Assembly: GCA_019722365.1 (NCBI GenBank)
Contig: JADFUC010001317.1
Span: 1-64,000, forward strand
DNA length: 64,000 nucleotides
Origin: Lithospermum erythrorhizon
Lineage: Eukaryota > Streptophyta > Magnoliopsida > Boraginales > Boraginaceae
Direction of reading: 5' to 3'
The position numbers and the translations under genes were made by a program. Position 1 is the first letter of the stretch. Each line of letters begins with the position of its first letter. Positions 51,869 through 64,000 of this stretch are shown one piece after another. Below the pieces are notes generated by a model. That model was not told the DNA's origin. It searched no databases and was given only the letters and a program-made list of their open reading frames with translations.

Positions 51869-54800
51869 TCAAGATGCTAAAGTGGTGGCTTCACAAGAAC
51901 CAGGGACACAAGCTAATACATCTTTGTAGTCCCTTGAGATGGTGAAGGAGTCGTGGACTTTTCCATCACTGCTTTTCTTGTACTCGAAAAGAAGGGAAGA
52001 GTGGTTAAATGCTGTCATTTTGACAAATCCCCAATCATAATCCTTGACAAGGCTCCAGCTTGTGTTTAATGTACTGAACTCCGACAAGTGAGATCCCGCC
52101 CCACCAACCACAACGTGTATGGTACCATTCACGACACCTGAATAGTGTGATCTTTCCGAATTCACACACTTATTCTGTAAAATTATAGCAAAATTATAGT
52201 CAGTAAGGAACAAAAGAACAGCAGTTTGCATAATCCTTCCAAAGAAGTTACATCTGTCATCGTGATATGTGACATCCAGTTCTCATTCCTAATAATTTGT
52301 TTATACCAAAAAACGTTGGAATAATCACCATTGCATTTGTCTCTACCACGACGCTGTTGCTTCTGTCCTTGAACAGTTCAACTTAAGTACTTAGGCATAT
52401 ACAACTTACGGTCTCTATTCTCAAAAGGTTGAAAAAGGTTTACCTGGTAAATAGGGCAACTTCTTTCATAATTATGGACGTGGCCGTAGAATGCAATGTC
52501 CACCTTATATTTTTGCCAAAGCCTCTGTAAGCTTTCTCTTCCCATAGGCTCTTCAAATGAGCCTTCTAAACCATAATATTTTTCTGATGAATAACCAAGG
52601 ACGCGATGAGCGGCAAAGATCAACCAAGGTTGTGTTTTTCGGTCTACAGATGCTAAGCATTTCTCAATGAACCTATATTGTTCAGAACCCTCTCTCCAAT
52701 CATGCTCTGAATCAGCTATGCAGAAGTGAAACATGCCGTAATCCGTTGAATACCTGAAAACAAGTTGTGCCACTTTCAGGACATAGATAAATAAAAGTAC
52801 ACGCTAAAAAATACATATTAATTGCCTGGAACATGAAGACCTTCGCAAAAGAATTATCCATGGAAAATTAGATGGAGATAGAGAATGTGATTCACTTTAC
52901 AGTTTACAGTATCATAAATTCAATGATCTTTTAATATATTCCAATTGTGATGAAGGAGAGAAATCATCCGACTATCCTGGATTGTATCCATTTACAGTAC
53001 ATGAAATTTATGGTTCATGTTCAAAATTAATGAACTTGTGGATTGACAAGGCATTAGAAGCACTAGCAGAAAATGGTATATTCTGCAACTACAGCTAGGG
53101 ACTTGAGGTTGCTTTGGTGCTTTACTTCTCTCCTCTTAAAAGTTTAAATAAAACATCCCCCTCCTAACAAAGTTTACTTCAATCTGATGATCTATATATA
53201 ATTTTAGTATCCATGAAAAATCATTAGAAGATTCCAGTTTGACCAACGACAAGGATATATTAATACTTGTAGCCAAATTTGATGAAGATAGCTTAATGGC
53301 TATCCAGTTATGCTTCATTCATTGGGCGAAATGTTTATTAGCAGATATCAAATTAAAATTCTCAGTTACCAAAATTTAGCTCTATTTTCTGCAGGGACAT
53401 AGAACATGGTTTCAGCTAGTACACCGCATTCTCCACCGGAATCCTTGGTGTCATAAAAGGATCCAGTCCCAGGCCAATCACGTTCATGATTCCCACTGCA
53501 GCAAAGGATTGAAATAAATAAAAATTGAATAAAGACCGGTAAACAAACACACAAGAATAAAAAGATCAAACCTTGCAATCATATATGGGACAGATGACGC
53601 TATTGGCTCCACCTGTGAAGTGAATTGATCCCACTGCGAAATGTAACCATTTGAATATACAATATCCCCTATATGAAAAACTATGTCAATGTTCTCAAGA
53701 TCATCAATGAGTTTCTCCGTGGTGTTAAGTGAACCTGGTTGATAATTGCTATACTCATTTGAACCATCACGTTCAGCCTGCACAATGAGCCAAAACAGTA
53801 ATAATTTCCAGAATAAAGAGTATATTGGCCTCAAATTCGTAACTAGATACGTTCTATAATATATAACCGACTCCTCATTTGATGAACAAATTCTACCTTC
53901 CCCATATCTCCAAATATAACAACACGCTGCAATGAATTTTGTCCTGGATATGGAGATGATTTGAAGGAATACATCCTGCTCCATATGAAGGAACCATTGG
54001 CTAAAAGATGACCGAGCTTGTAAGTATATCTGCAAGTAATGTTGCAACGTCAAGATCGCATCTTTCAGGTAGACTTCTTAGATGTGGATTGAAAGTCTGC
54101 AGAATAGGTGAAACTTACTCAGTGTTTGGCCACAATTCCTTTAAGAAACTTGTGTGTATGAAACCAGGATCACGCCATCCAACAGTACGAGCAGGAGCAC
54201 CTACAGACCCATATGGCTTTAAGATTCTTATTGGATTTGTTGAAATTGTGCAATAGCATATTCCATTTTATATATTAGATACTTCTAAAACACATCTACT
54301 TGTACCGCAACTTCAAATTTTAAAGATTGCAGACTGCTCACTAATAAAATTAGATAATGACAGTTTCGAATCAAATTCAAGATAAGAATGTTAAGTTTAT
54401 GACATTAGCTGATCACAATATATTGCAGACTGGTGGATAGAATTAGTTATCTTTGACTACACTAACATTACCACGAAAATTGTACTATCTTTTATGTTTG
54501 TGTTTCTCAACCTTAAGTTGCCGATTGGTATGTAACTATGTATACATCCGAACAAAAATTCAAATATCAATCCATTTCCCCTTTCCCTTGATCATTAGGC
54601 TACTTTCATTCATGTATTTGGGCAATCTCATTACAAATTCAAAAGAAAGGATCATACTATTAAAAGTTTCAAATTTTGAAATCATGAACAAGACATGGTT
54701 GAGAAGTTTCAATAACAACTATTACAGTGGTTAAAAAAGCATACCACACATACTGTTCCTCGGGAAAGTTAATGTCCCTGCAGGAGACCGGCTTTTGGAG

Positions 54801-57291
54801 CGTCCTTCCCATCCCCATTCAACAAAGGGAACAGCTTCATCTATGTTATAGCCGCTTGTCCAGGTCACAGTCATCTGTTAATGAGAAGTGAATATAAAAC
54901 TGAAACATGAAAGGGAGATTTGAGACTTGAGTTTTATACCAAGTGATCAAGCTATGGAAACTATATCAATTGATATTTTGGAGGACTATCATGCATAGTG
55001 ATGAAACATGCTAATATTTCAAGCGAAAACAATGTCAATTTGAGTTTGCGTATTATTATTATTATAAACTTTTTTAGACAATCAACTGTTTATCTTGAAC
55101 AGATGAAGTTGAAAATATAGGCAATAAAGAAATACGGACCTTAAGTAATAAAAATTCACATCAACATTCGCAAGGCACTTACCTCATTCCAGGATTTTCC
55201 TTGAGCAAGGCGTGGATACAGTGGTGCTTTAGGATTTACAAACGAGATGACATTTGAAGTTGCTACCAATTTAGGCTGTGAAATTCATGGATGGTATTAG
55301 TTCACCATAAATTATATTATAAACTCGTCAGTGGCCTTTGAACTAGTCTTCTATTTTGGATCTTTAAACTTAGAACAAAGGATTTTAGCATGAAATAGTC
55401 ATGAGCTGTAAAGAGTTATAGCTTTCAGATAATATTATATATAGTCCATCTCGCCATTCTCAGAACAAAAATTAGTTGATAAGTAAATATCATTATGGTT
55501 TGACTTATAATTCATGTCTTGCGGTAATTCTAATTACTTTTAGCATTATCGTAGAACCCTTAGGTATTTGAAATTAATGCAAAAAAATACCACCAATATA
55601 TATAATCAAAACAATGTAAAGTAGTAAGTGGAAGAGTCAGTTTACAGACATTTAATAGTCCCCCAGTGAACAAGGCAAATGAGAAATCTGCACGCTGATT
55701 GATCAAAATTAAGTTTATTGATGTATTTCCTGTCTCGGTGTACTTCGGGTTGGAGAAGTTTGCAAATTGATACTGCAACAAAAAAGATTAATATGTTATG
55801 TTTATACACTGATACAATGAAACTGCAGTAATATTCTCTGGTAGATTGTGACCACCTTCACGGGAGCTGTGCATATATATGGAGTTTGTTGTTTGGGATC
55901 ATTATCCTGATGACACTCCGATTCACTAAAACATTCAAAAACCGCAGCTCAGTATGATTTTAGCATTCATTTAAAATGTGAATTATTTGACTAAGGAACT
56001 TATACAATTATACCGATCACCGTATAAGAGAAAACATATAAATTCACTATAAAAAAGAGTTCCAATATATATGAGAAAGTACTTAAACTTCGCCGGAGAA
56101 AATACACCAATCCAATCATTTTCCGATGGTTCTGGATTCTCAAGATCCACAGTGACCCACTCATTGTCCTGCCCCTACAATCACAATATCAAGATTTAGT
56201 TAACAAATCAAAACAGCTAAAAAAGGTACCAAACTATACTGAATTCATTTTTGGTGAAACTTAATAAGAACATGAGTTTGCTATATTCAAGGATAAAGCC
56301 AAACATTAAAGTCTTTGAGCTAATTTGAGAATTATCACACCATCTTCCACTTCAGTAACAATGCCAAATCAGTTTACTCATTCTACATAACTCATGAAGT
56401 ATTCATCATCCAGCACATATAGAGAAAAAAACAATAATTATGATCATTGAGAACAAAAAGGGTCATAATTATATTGGCTTCTAAAGAATCAAACTTTATT
56501 CAACTCAATAACTTTTTCTAGAATCAATTCAACTATGGTACTTTTAACTTTATTAAAGAACTTAAATTTTTATTTAGTCCAAGAAACAATGCTATGAATC
56601 AACTCAATAACTTTTTCAAGAATCAATCCAACTGGGGTACTTTTAACTTTATTAGAGACCTTAAAACTTTTATTGGTCCAACCAACCATTAGCAATGATT
56701 AAACAAATAAATAAAATCATATTTTGTTCCAAAACAAAGTGAACTTAGAAACTCCAAATATACATAATAATATAAAGCCAACTATGATATTTTACTAGAG
56801 AACTCAAACTTCTATTTAGTCCAACGAACTAGGATATGAATCATAATTAGCAATCATTAACCAAATAAACACAATCATATTTTGTTCGAAAACAAAGTCA
56901 ACTTAGAAATTCCAAATATACACATGATAATAAAAAGTCAACTATAACATTTTACTATAGAACTTATACTTCTATATAGTCCAACCAACTATGCTATAAA
57001 TCACAATGAGCAATGATTAAACAAATAAAGTCAACTTAGAAATTCCAACAATACATGATATGATGATAATATAAAGTCAACTATGATATTTTGCTACATT
57101 CTTCTTACATGTAATCCAAGAATTTGAGGGTAGGCTTTAACTGAGGCATGTTGGTTAAGAGCAAGTGTAGCTTTGTGAATTGCAATTCGTGACAAAGGTT
57201 GCTCCCCACCAATACCTTTATGAGCAAGTGCATGATCCAAACTCAATAATATTAGTTTCAGGAACATGATCAACATTGTTGATAACTTCAA
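51869..57291 (-). CDS. PAP27: Purple acid phosphatase, PAP27-type (large plant PAP)
   Basis: Metallophosphatase, secreted or vacuolar, that hydrolyses phosphate esters. Twelve exons, in order of translation: 57291-57109, 56174-56083, 55925-55856, 55772-55650, 55275-55183, 54874-54745, 54200-54119, 54029-53897, 53777-53572, 53495-53370, 52753-52444 and 52174-51869. All junctions are GT-AG and the frame is open for 617 residues. Residues 1 to ~23 form a hydrophobic signal peptide. The binuclear metal site residues are present: Asp299 in GDMG, Asp340 and the charge-transfer Tyr343 in GDIVY, Asn373 in GNHE, His462 in FAAHR, and GHVH at 503-506. The length and wording match plant PAPs of the PAP1/24/27 group, and PAP27 was the closest recalled. 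The exact member and substrate are unproven. Intron 1 is an expanded tandem repeat. Confidence 0.93.
56501..57108. repeat. Nested tandem duplication in PAP intron 1
   Basis: Two copies of a ~100-base unit (56501-56599, 56600-56699) are followed by two full copies of a ~158-base unit (56700-56857, 56858-57017) and a partial third (57018-57108) that runs up to the exon 1 donor. Units share AACTTTATTA..., TTTAGTCCAAC-like and ATCATATTTTGTTC-like words. The two unit types are themselves related. Confidence 0.8.
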
Positions 57292-58249
57292 GAAAATAGT
57301 TGGAAAAAATCTGAAACTATAATATAAGATGATGATTATTTATGTTGAGTATGTAGAAACGTAACGAAGTGTTGTATTGAGCTGGATTTCGTGAACTCCA
57401 AGTATGAGCAGACTCTAAAAAGCAATGAACTTAATTGGTAGCACACACCGAAACAATAATAAGAATGGTGTGAATTTACATTGTTGCCCCTAGTCTTCAT
57501 ACATGCTATATTGTGTAGTGCAAATAATATATTTCTCAGCACTTCACACGATACAATCAAGCTTCAGATTGCCCATATCACGATACAATCGTTTATAACA
57601 TTCTTGGCTTAATTTGACAACTAATAAAATATATGAAACAAATGGTGTTAAATAATTGGCAAGCTATCAAACACAATAAATATCAAAATTAGAATCATAC
57701 TCAAATATTAAATAAACGCTATACACCAAGCAGTTAAATAAATATAATTACTATCAAAATTGGGAACTATATCTGGAAGAACACGATGTATTCCATCCGC
57801 ATTGCGGCAACATATTATATTGATTTATCTAAAGATTTAAACCGCAGATCTAAACCATTTGGTGCATTTAGTCACATTTTCGCTTCAGAATAAAGCTATA
57901 TCTACATTGGGGACGCATCCTCGATACCATATCTAAAACTATAATTCAAAAAAATTATAGTTGTATAATAAATCAAATACATAAAAAAAAAAAAAAATAT
58001 ACCCAAATAAACATATAATTCTTCTGCACCAAAAACTAAATCTTCGCTATCGTTGTCCACATTCCTCTTAACAATACGACCTTCTTGGCTCCGAGGTCCT
58101 CGTAAGGCTAACAACAAAGGTCATGAAGACAAGTACATCCTCAAATATCAACGCAATGACATAAAACAACATTATATGTGTCATTACAACCACGCGCTAT
58201 CTCGGCAGAATGCCATCTATTTTTCAAAAGCGGGTCAGACGGATTCTTA
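57292..58249. other. Region upstream of PAP, nothing further recognised
   Basis: This should hold the PAP promoter (to the right, since the gene is on the - strand). A TATA-like TATATTA word on the - strand lies at about 57317-57326, very close to the start codon, so it is not convincing. No other gene is supported. Confidence 0.4.
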
Positions 58250-59018
58250 ATCATAACACCTGTTTAAACCATTCCGATACCTAATCCCAGGATGCTACGT
58301 ATTGTACAAAAACAATACACTTATGAACTACAAAAGTGTACATTTTTTACAGCGGAAATTATTTGCTCACAACACTCAACGTAGAGTATCTCCAAGAGTA
58401 TCCATACCAAGAATCGTCGAACACTTCCTCGCACGCTTTTACTGTAACGCATTAAAAAGTAAAAATAACAAAAAATGCAAAGCATTTGAAGTTCGGCGCT
58501 ATATAGGAGAGAGAGATTTTTGATTTCAAAATCAAATTGCGGAGTTTTTGAGTTATTTAAGAGTTCAAGCACCCCATATATTAATTGACGTAGAGTTTTA
58601 TGGAGAATAAAACTCACCAATTCTCATTTCATCAAAACCGCATAGCAGACCCTATCCCACATCTCGAGACTCGATTTTTTCGTCCCGAATGTTTCCTTCA
58701 TGTTTCACTTTATACTTGGGAAGATTATAATACAAATATTATATAGTTCAGCTTTATCAAGTTAGTATATGCCTCTGTGACTTCCGATCGATAAAGCAGT
58801 ATATTAAAACAATACAACTGACTATTGATTTAATATGGAACACGCCATGTTTGACCCTAGTACTATCGAACCCCTAATTGACATACCGTAATCCTAAATA
58901 TTAATTATCTAACAATTAATATATATTGACCTTATATATTTGAATTATTAAATCGGTCACAAGAATCGACTGTTCAACGGGCATTTCTGCGAGATCTAAT
59001 ATCCTTTAAGGCCCAACA
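58250..59018 (-). mobile_element. Copia LTR, - orientation
   Basis: On the + strand the piece contains the same words as the LTR at 34279 (AGTGTACA, a GCGGAA word, AACAATTAATATATATTG, then CAACGGGCAT) and ends CCCAACA at 59018. Next to it the - strand is purine-rich (GGCAGAGTGAGG), fitting a polypurine tract beside a 3' LTR. The left end is approximate. Confidence 0.55.
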
Positions 59019-59279
59019 CCTCACTCTGCCCTCGGGATCTATTTACGACATAAGCGCATCAACGGCTCCTGACACCCGATTTCCAAAGAAAGAAAACTTT
59101 GGTAAGAAACGTGTCACCAAACCTCGCACCGCTAGCGCCTCTTCTCGTACAGACAGTTAATGCGATATCTAGCTCATACCGCGCGGCCACCAGCACCCCG
59201 TGACGCTCTTAACTTCTCCAAGATTCCGTAGAATCTACCGATTTATCGGGTTGTTCGAATACCCTACTGTACTCCGTGT

Positions 59280-61070
59280 TTCCATTTATACTCTTGTAGT
59301 ATACCCAACCTAATGTCGTTATAATCCTCCTATTAAAGAAGACATTTAACAAAGCGTCAAAGTACATTATTCCAAAGATCCACGAAATCCCTGGCATCAG
59401 TTTAAGAATCGCCATTCAACATAAACTCTATGAGAATCTTCTCGGACAAAAATAATCTATCTTTCAAGTTCTCACGGTCATGGTCTAGTACTACTCTGGC
59501 TTGAAATCAGCCTAACGGCCAGAACCCCCACGCGATCACCGAGTATCCATACTCCCTTGATCCAAGAAAATCATCAACATAATCAAGCACACATACTAGC
59601 TTGTTTGGGCGCCGATTCCAATCGAACACCTAATTAGTGACAAGACAATCCTATCATTTCCTCGACTTGTTAGAGTTTTCCTTTGTTTGGATCACGATCC
59701 ATTGCACTTCCAAGAAAACATGATTGCAACGAATCCAAGAATTTGGCTATTTATAGTAACGAAGTGTGTATATTTTATATAATCATCATTATCCATAATA
59801 ATGATTGACTTGAATTCAAGCTCGATTCAAAATATTGTCATACAACGGGCGTTTATGACATTTGGCCAAGGACTAGCTCCCCACTAAATCTAGCACCACT
59901 TAAGTTACTATAAAAGTACGATACTTCTATAGCATGCTTACAATCTAATTATGATTGATTATCTAGGTATTTAGTTAGACGTTGTTCTTTGTTCTCAACT
60001 TTAAATTATATGCACTTCTATATTCAACCTACAGCTAAAGTGTCATTATCTTTAGTACATAGCTCCGGGATCAATAATCGTGATCTTGATTCTCTAGCTT
60101 CAAAGTAGTTACTAGAGATATCGACTAGGCAACCTTCTTCAAAATTACTCATTAGAATTATAATCCGACTTCGCTCTTTATTCAGCAACTTCTCAAAGTT
60201 GTAATTTTACCTTCTATGTTCTATAGTCGCTTGTCGCTATACTTGTTACTTCCAACAAGTTCACAACTTTACTTATCGCTTAATTTAGTTCAACCGAGAC
60301 GGACATCATCTTGTTACTTTAAGCAAGGGATACAAATGTAACTCCCCTTTCATTTTTATCGCTTCTTCTTTCCTTTTATACAACCTTATAATGTATAAAA
60401 GCTTGCATCTCAAAAGATTCTTTCATGCATTCATTTCTGATCTCGACAAATTGTCTTATCAATATAAAACACAACTCAACTTATTTAGTACATTCGATTG
60501 ATTTTATGAATTTTAAAGATCTAGTCATCCTCTCGATCTTTTATATGTGGTAGCTCATACACAACCCATTTTATGTGGTTGTTATTTTCATTATTAGTAT
60601 GTCTTTTACATACTAATTTGAAGGCGATGGCAGCCCCACCCACCTTCTTTGTTCATATAAAGAATCTAGTTTTCATTAATGAATTCAAACGATTTGAACT
60701 ATTCATTAATCCTAACATATGTAAACTATGTTAGATCTGAATTTCCATCCAAAACACAATGCGAGGATTAATAATAATTTCTATGGGCAAGCACTCTCTC
60801 TAAAGCATGTTAATCACCTTAATTGATAAATTCCTTTTATTAGTCACGAAAACTCAGAACATGGATATGACCTATTTAATTAATCATTTGTGTTATGATA
60901 GTTTTGTATTCGATAAACTAGTTTATCTCAGAGTAGATTCGGCCAATATTCAAATCAGGTTTTGAAATATTTAAACTATCTCCGGATTAATCAAATCTTA
61001 AATCATCATCATTGTTGTTTATGGATAGATCCATAAAAACATCACCTTTTATTAGGATTATCATTGTAGT
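59280..61070. repeat. Copia-associated block, copy 2
   Basis: Matches 30400-32060 in the same orientation over most of its length. Shared words include TATAATCCTCCTATTA, CTAGGCAACCTT, TATAATCCGACTT and ATTATTAGTATGTCTTT. No coding sequence. It lies immediately inside an LTR, as copy 1 does. Confidence 0.6.
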
Positions 61071-61469
61071 AACAATAAGTTCACGCTCAGGTCTTATAAT
61101 TTGTCAACTATTTTGAGTGAAAAGTTTTATGTTCAACTTGACTATTATGAACACCTCCATATCACATTTTTATGCTACGTATCGATGTCGATTGGGCCAA
61201 TATACATTTGTTTTCTAGCGTTTGAGCTAACTCCGAAGAGAATATGTACCAGATTATTAGATGAATCTAGTTCATCTAAGAGCAATATCAAGGAAAATTA
61301 TATAAATAACTTGGAATAAAACTATAAATAAACATATATAAACAGAACACTTTAAATTATATAATCGTAACTAAAATTATATATTATAATATATAATTAA
61401 ATATAAGAATACCTTATGCGCCTAAATTAATAATCGCCAAATACCTTTCACAAAGCCTCATTTGAATTC

Positions 61470-62269
61470 CTAAATAAAGAAAGATCACAAAAAATGGCAA
61501 TAACTCTAACACAGACACCCTAAGTGGTCAATCCGATACTGATTTCATAGAACACTGGTAGAATTGACGCACAAAATCAAAATGAAACTTTCAAGTTTCA
61601 TTCTTATTTTTCACGGCTAAATTCCAAAGGGGGAGGCGTGAATTTTTGTTTTTGATGATTAGGTTTTAGCTTATGTTTTAAATCCCTATTTATGTGCTGC
61701 CCGCCATATTAAACCTAATAGCTCAAACCTCGTTAGTTAATCTTGTGCGCACTCATTTAATTTAATTAAACTGCTAAATAAATTAAACACTAACAAGTTA
61801 TTAATAAGTAACCAATGCAATTAACGAGGTCGCTTAACTATTAAATTAAATAAAACGAAATAGCAATTAATTTGATTTATTCAATTTATTATTTCACATT
61901 ATCAATGTAAAATTCCTCGATTAGAACGCCGTTGATTAGCAATCAATCCTCAATTTAGCGTTTCTATTTTTTTCATACATTTAAATATAACTTAACGCCA
62001 CCATGCCAGGACCTTCTCTAGGCTCGATAATAGCGTACCGAGTAATAATATAATAGACTATTTAATATTATTATAACGGTTATAATCTAGCAACCAGCAT
62101 AACCCTCTAGTATTATCAGCAGAACATGACTAGTAATTACAAATTCACTATGGGAACATTCCTGCTTATGTGTAATCACATCTACTAAACTAGTAAATGA
62201 ATTGTTACAACAATTGGTTTTGAATGGCATGATAACGAAAGTTCAGTCAACTATTGATTTCCAACACTC
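61470..62269 (-). mobile_element. Copia 3' LTR, - orientation
   Basis: On the - strand it begins TGTTGGAAATCAATAG at 62269. Just before it (62270-62279) the - strand reads CAAGTGGGAG, the classic copia polypurine tract. The segment then reads a GTAACAATTCATTTAC word and ends near a CCCCCTTTGGAATTTAGCCG word at about 61610. It matches the + oriented LTR remnant at 11170-12060. The left end is uncertain. Confidence 0.6.
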
Positions 62270-64000
62270 CCACTTGCCCTCGTTTGATTACTTCTTACAA
62301 TTTTTTGTCTCAATGCATCTCTAGTCACTAAGCACCATGTGCTAAGGCCGGTGACACCTCTACCCACTTTCTTTACCTCGAATCTATGAAAACCATATCG
62401 ATAAACCGACAAATGTCGGGCGTGATAATAAGCTGCTTCATTCTCCGAGAGGTATCACGGTGACGCACTCTCAGAGCATGTGATAGAATAAATCCCCTAA
62501 AAATATATCAACATCTATCGCTATACTTAATGTGTCACCTAACATATGCCGTTATTTATCCCCGCTAAGGCAAAAAGCAAGACATAGTCAAAGCACACAA
62601 CTCATATAACATAGATAGTTATGGCATGCCAGTGTCTGGGTGAATTTGCTAAACTTCAATAGTTCTAAACAAAATTATATCACGTAGATATATTCTTTCT
62701 ATGATTTTTTCGAGGTCAAAACCAACTCCTTAGTTATACAAATCGATCGCCCATAAGACACATTAGACTTATGTGCTCTCACGATCCAAGAAAATTGTTG
62801 ATCATCAATAATCACTACGCTGTCATCAAATGCTAGTTGCCCCAAAACTCACGCTTCTAACCAGAAAAATGGATATCTTACGCTTTCTAGACTCTCGAGA
62901 GGTTATATTATCAATACTTACAAGTTGCCTCTCTCTAGAACTATATATTTGCCTCTGATTTCATATTATTTCAACCAACTGCGGAAAAATAAACGATTAT
63001 GTTTAACTAATTACGATCGATATAATGTAACAACTGTGATCAGAAGACAAGAACCACCTGCTTAATCAATCGCTAACTTATTTCGTATGTAAAGTTGAAA
63101 CTAGCCCCCACCAACCTTGTATCGCTCAGCTTTTTCATCTTGTGAAATCAAACTTTGATTTTAATCACGTAAGAATATATCAATCCTCGAGATGCCGCTC
63201 AAGTCCACACGCTGATCCTTAAGCTCGCATGAATCTCTTTAGGTCCTTTAGACACGCAGCCTGAAGTCAAATGACATAATCAATGCCCTTAACCAAAAGC
63301 TACTTACAAGTAGTCTTTATATCTAACCGCTTTGCCCTCAACTACGGAATTAGCGCATGACTAAGATCAGATCGATATAGCCATAGTACAAATCAGAGAC
63401 AAATGGGTTTTAAAACCTTTCGCCATAAGCTTTGCTCTCAAACCGTGGGACATTACCATCCGTCCAATTTTTTCTCAAATACTTATTGACTCAAGGCTAA
63501 CCACACTAGCTTAAGTGTAACAAAACCCTATTTTGCATATATAAATACTATTTCTCAGATTTTGTGTCATAGCCATTTCTTGGGTTGTCATCAAGTGTGC
63601 TTTACAACATAATAAAATTGTGTTAAAACACATCTATCTTATTAAATGCATATGCTTTTGCATTGAATATTACCAAATAATACAAATTGACTAAGAGTAC
63701 AGAATATCGAAGTTCAAGCTTCTTTAGTTTAATACTTCCTCCGAGTATACACTCAACTTCATTCATGAATCACTGGGCTATCAAGTGTTCCACATGGGAC
63801 AAATCGGCCCATTTACACTATTCTCTACATTCAGCCTGCGACACTATTCTCACATTCAGCCTCCAAAGCAAGCACTCAACAACTAATCCATTCCTCTATA
63901 ACTATAATTACCTCTATTATCTTAAAATTACTACAAAGCATATTTTGAATTGCCAGGAATACCTTTTAGTAAAACCCATACAAATTCCTTTTGGCTGTTT
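62270..64000 (-). other. Probable copia internal sequence, non-coding as read
   Basis: It follows the LTR at 61470-62269 and begins with that element's polypurine tract, so it should be the 3' internal part of a - strand copia element that continues past the window. No open reading frame or motif could be read. Confidence 0.4.

Noticed and set aside
57902..58117. A - strand frame with an acidic NDSEDLVFGAEEL segment that might be an exon
   Set aside because: No recognisable family, no supporting neighbouring exons, and the frame then runs into a poly-Phe stretch from a T-run.

Overview
The window is nuclear DNA of a flowering plant. The genes have GT-AG introns, and a large share of the remaining sequence is decayed LTR retrotransposon. 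Protein similarity (recalled, not searched) suggests a core eudicot, probably an asterid and possibly Lamiales; this placement is an inference. Four host protein genes can be read exon by exon: methionine gamma-lyase (MGL, + strand, 17700-21253), a ubiquitin-ribosomal protein L40 fusion (+, 42294-43842), granule-bound starch synthase I (GBSSI/waxy, +, 47151-51227, with an untranslated leader exon and intron upstream) and a purple acid phosphatase of the PAP27 type (-, 51869-57291). The last three assemble into uninterrupted frames of 128, 611 and 617 residues. MGL is complete in both exons, but the two cannot be joined in frame as given.

Layout. 1-483: nothing recognised. 484-9081: a Ty3/gypsy element on the - strand with two ~2.5-2.6 kb LTRs around only ~3.5 kb of badly broken gag-pol. 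9082-12060: A/T-rich repeats, unrecognised sequence and a copia-type LTR remnant. 12100-14940: fragments of an endogenous pararetrovirus (Caulimoviridae-like capsid and movement protein regions) lying in opposing orientations. 15120-17600: AT-rich spacer, then the MGL promoter and gene, whose intron holds a Stowaway-like MITE. 21254-25870: AT-rich spacer with a duplicated block and several microsatellites. 25880-27240: an inverted pair of transposase-like fragments. 28793-41569: a cluster of Ty1/copia elements, including one complete but dead copy with a perfect 5-bp target-site duplication (34279-41569). 42222-57291: the gene-dense part (ubiquitin-L40, GBSSI, PAP). 57292-64000: more copia LTR and internal sequence.

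The four genes do not form a pathway. MGL acts in sulfur amino acid catabolism, ubiquitin-L40 in protein turnover and translation, GBSSI in plastid amylose synthesis, and the phosphatase in secreted phosphate ester hydrolysis. GBSSI and PAP are convergent, with about 640 bases between their stop codons. No clearly new biological system was found. The items most worth a second look are the frame break beside the MGL active-site lysine, the rearranged pararetrovirus, the tRNA-derived repeat in the GBSSI leader intron, the inverted transposase duplication, and the pattern of differences between the gypsy LTRs, which looks partly like base-calling noise at C/G-rich words.
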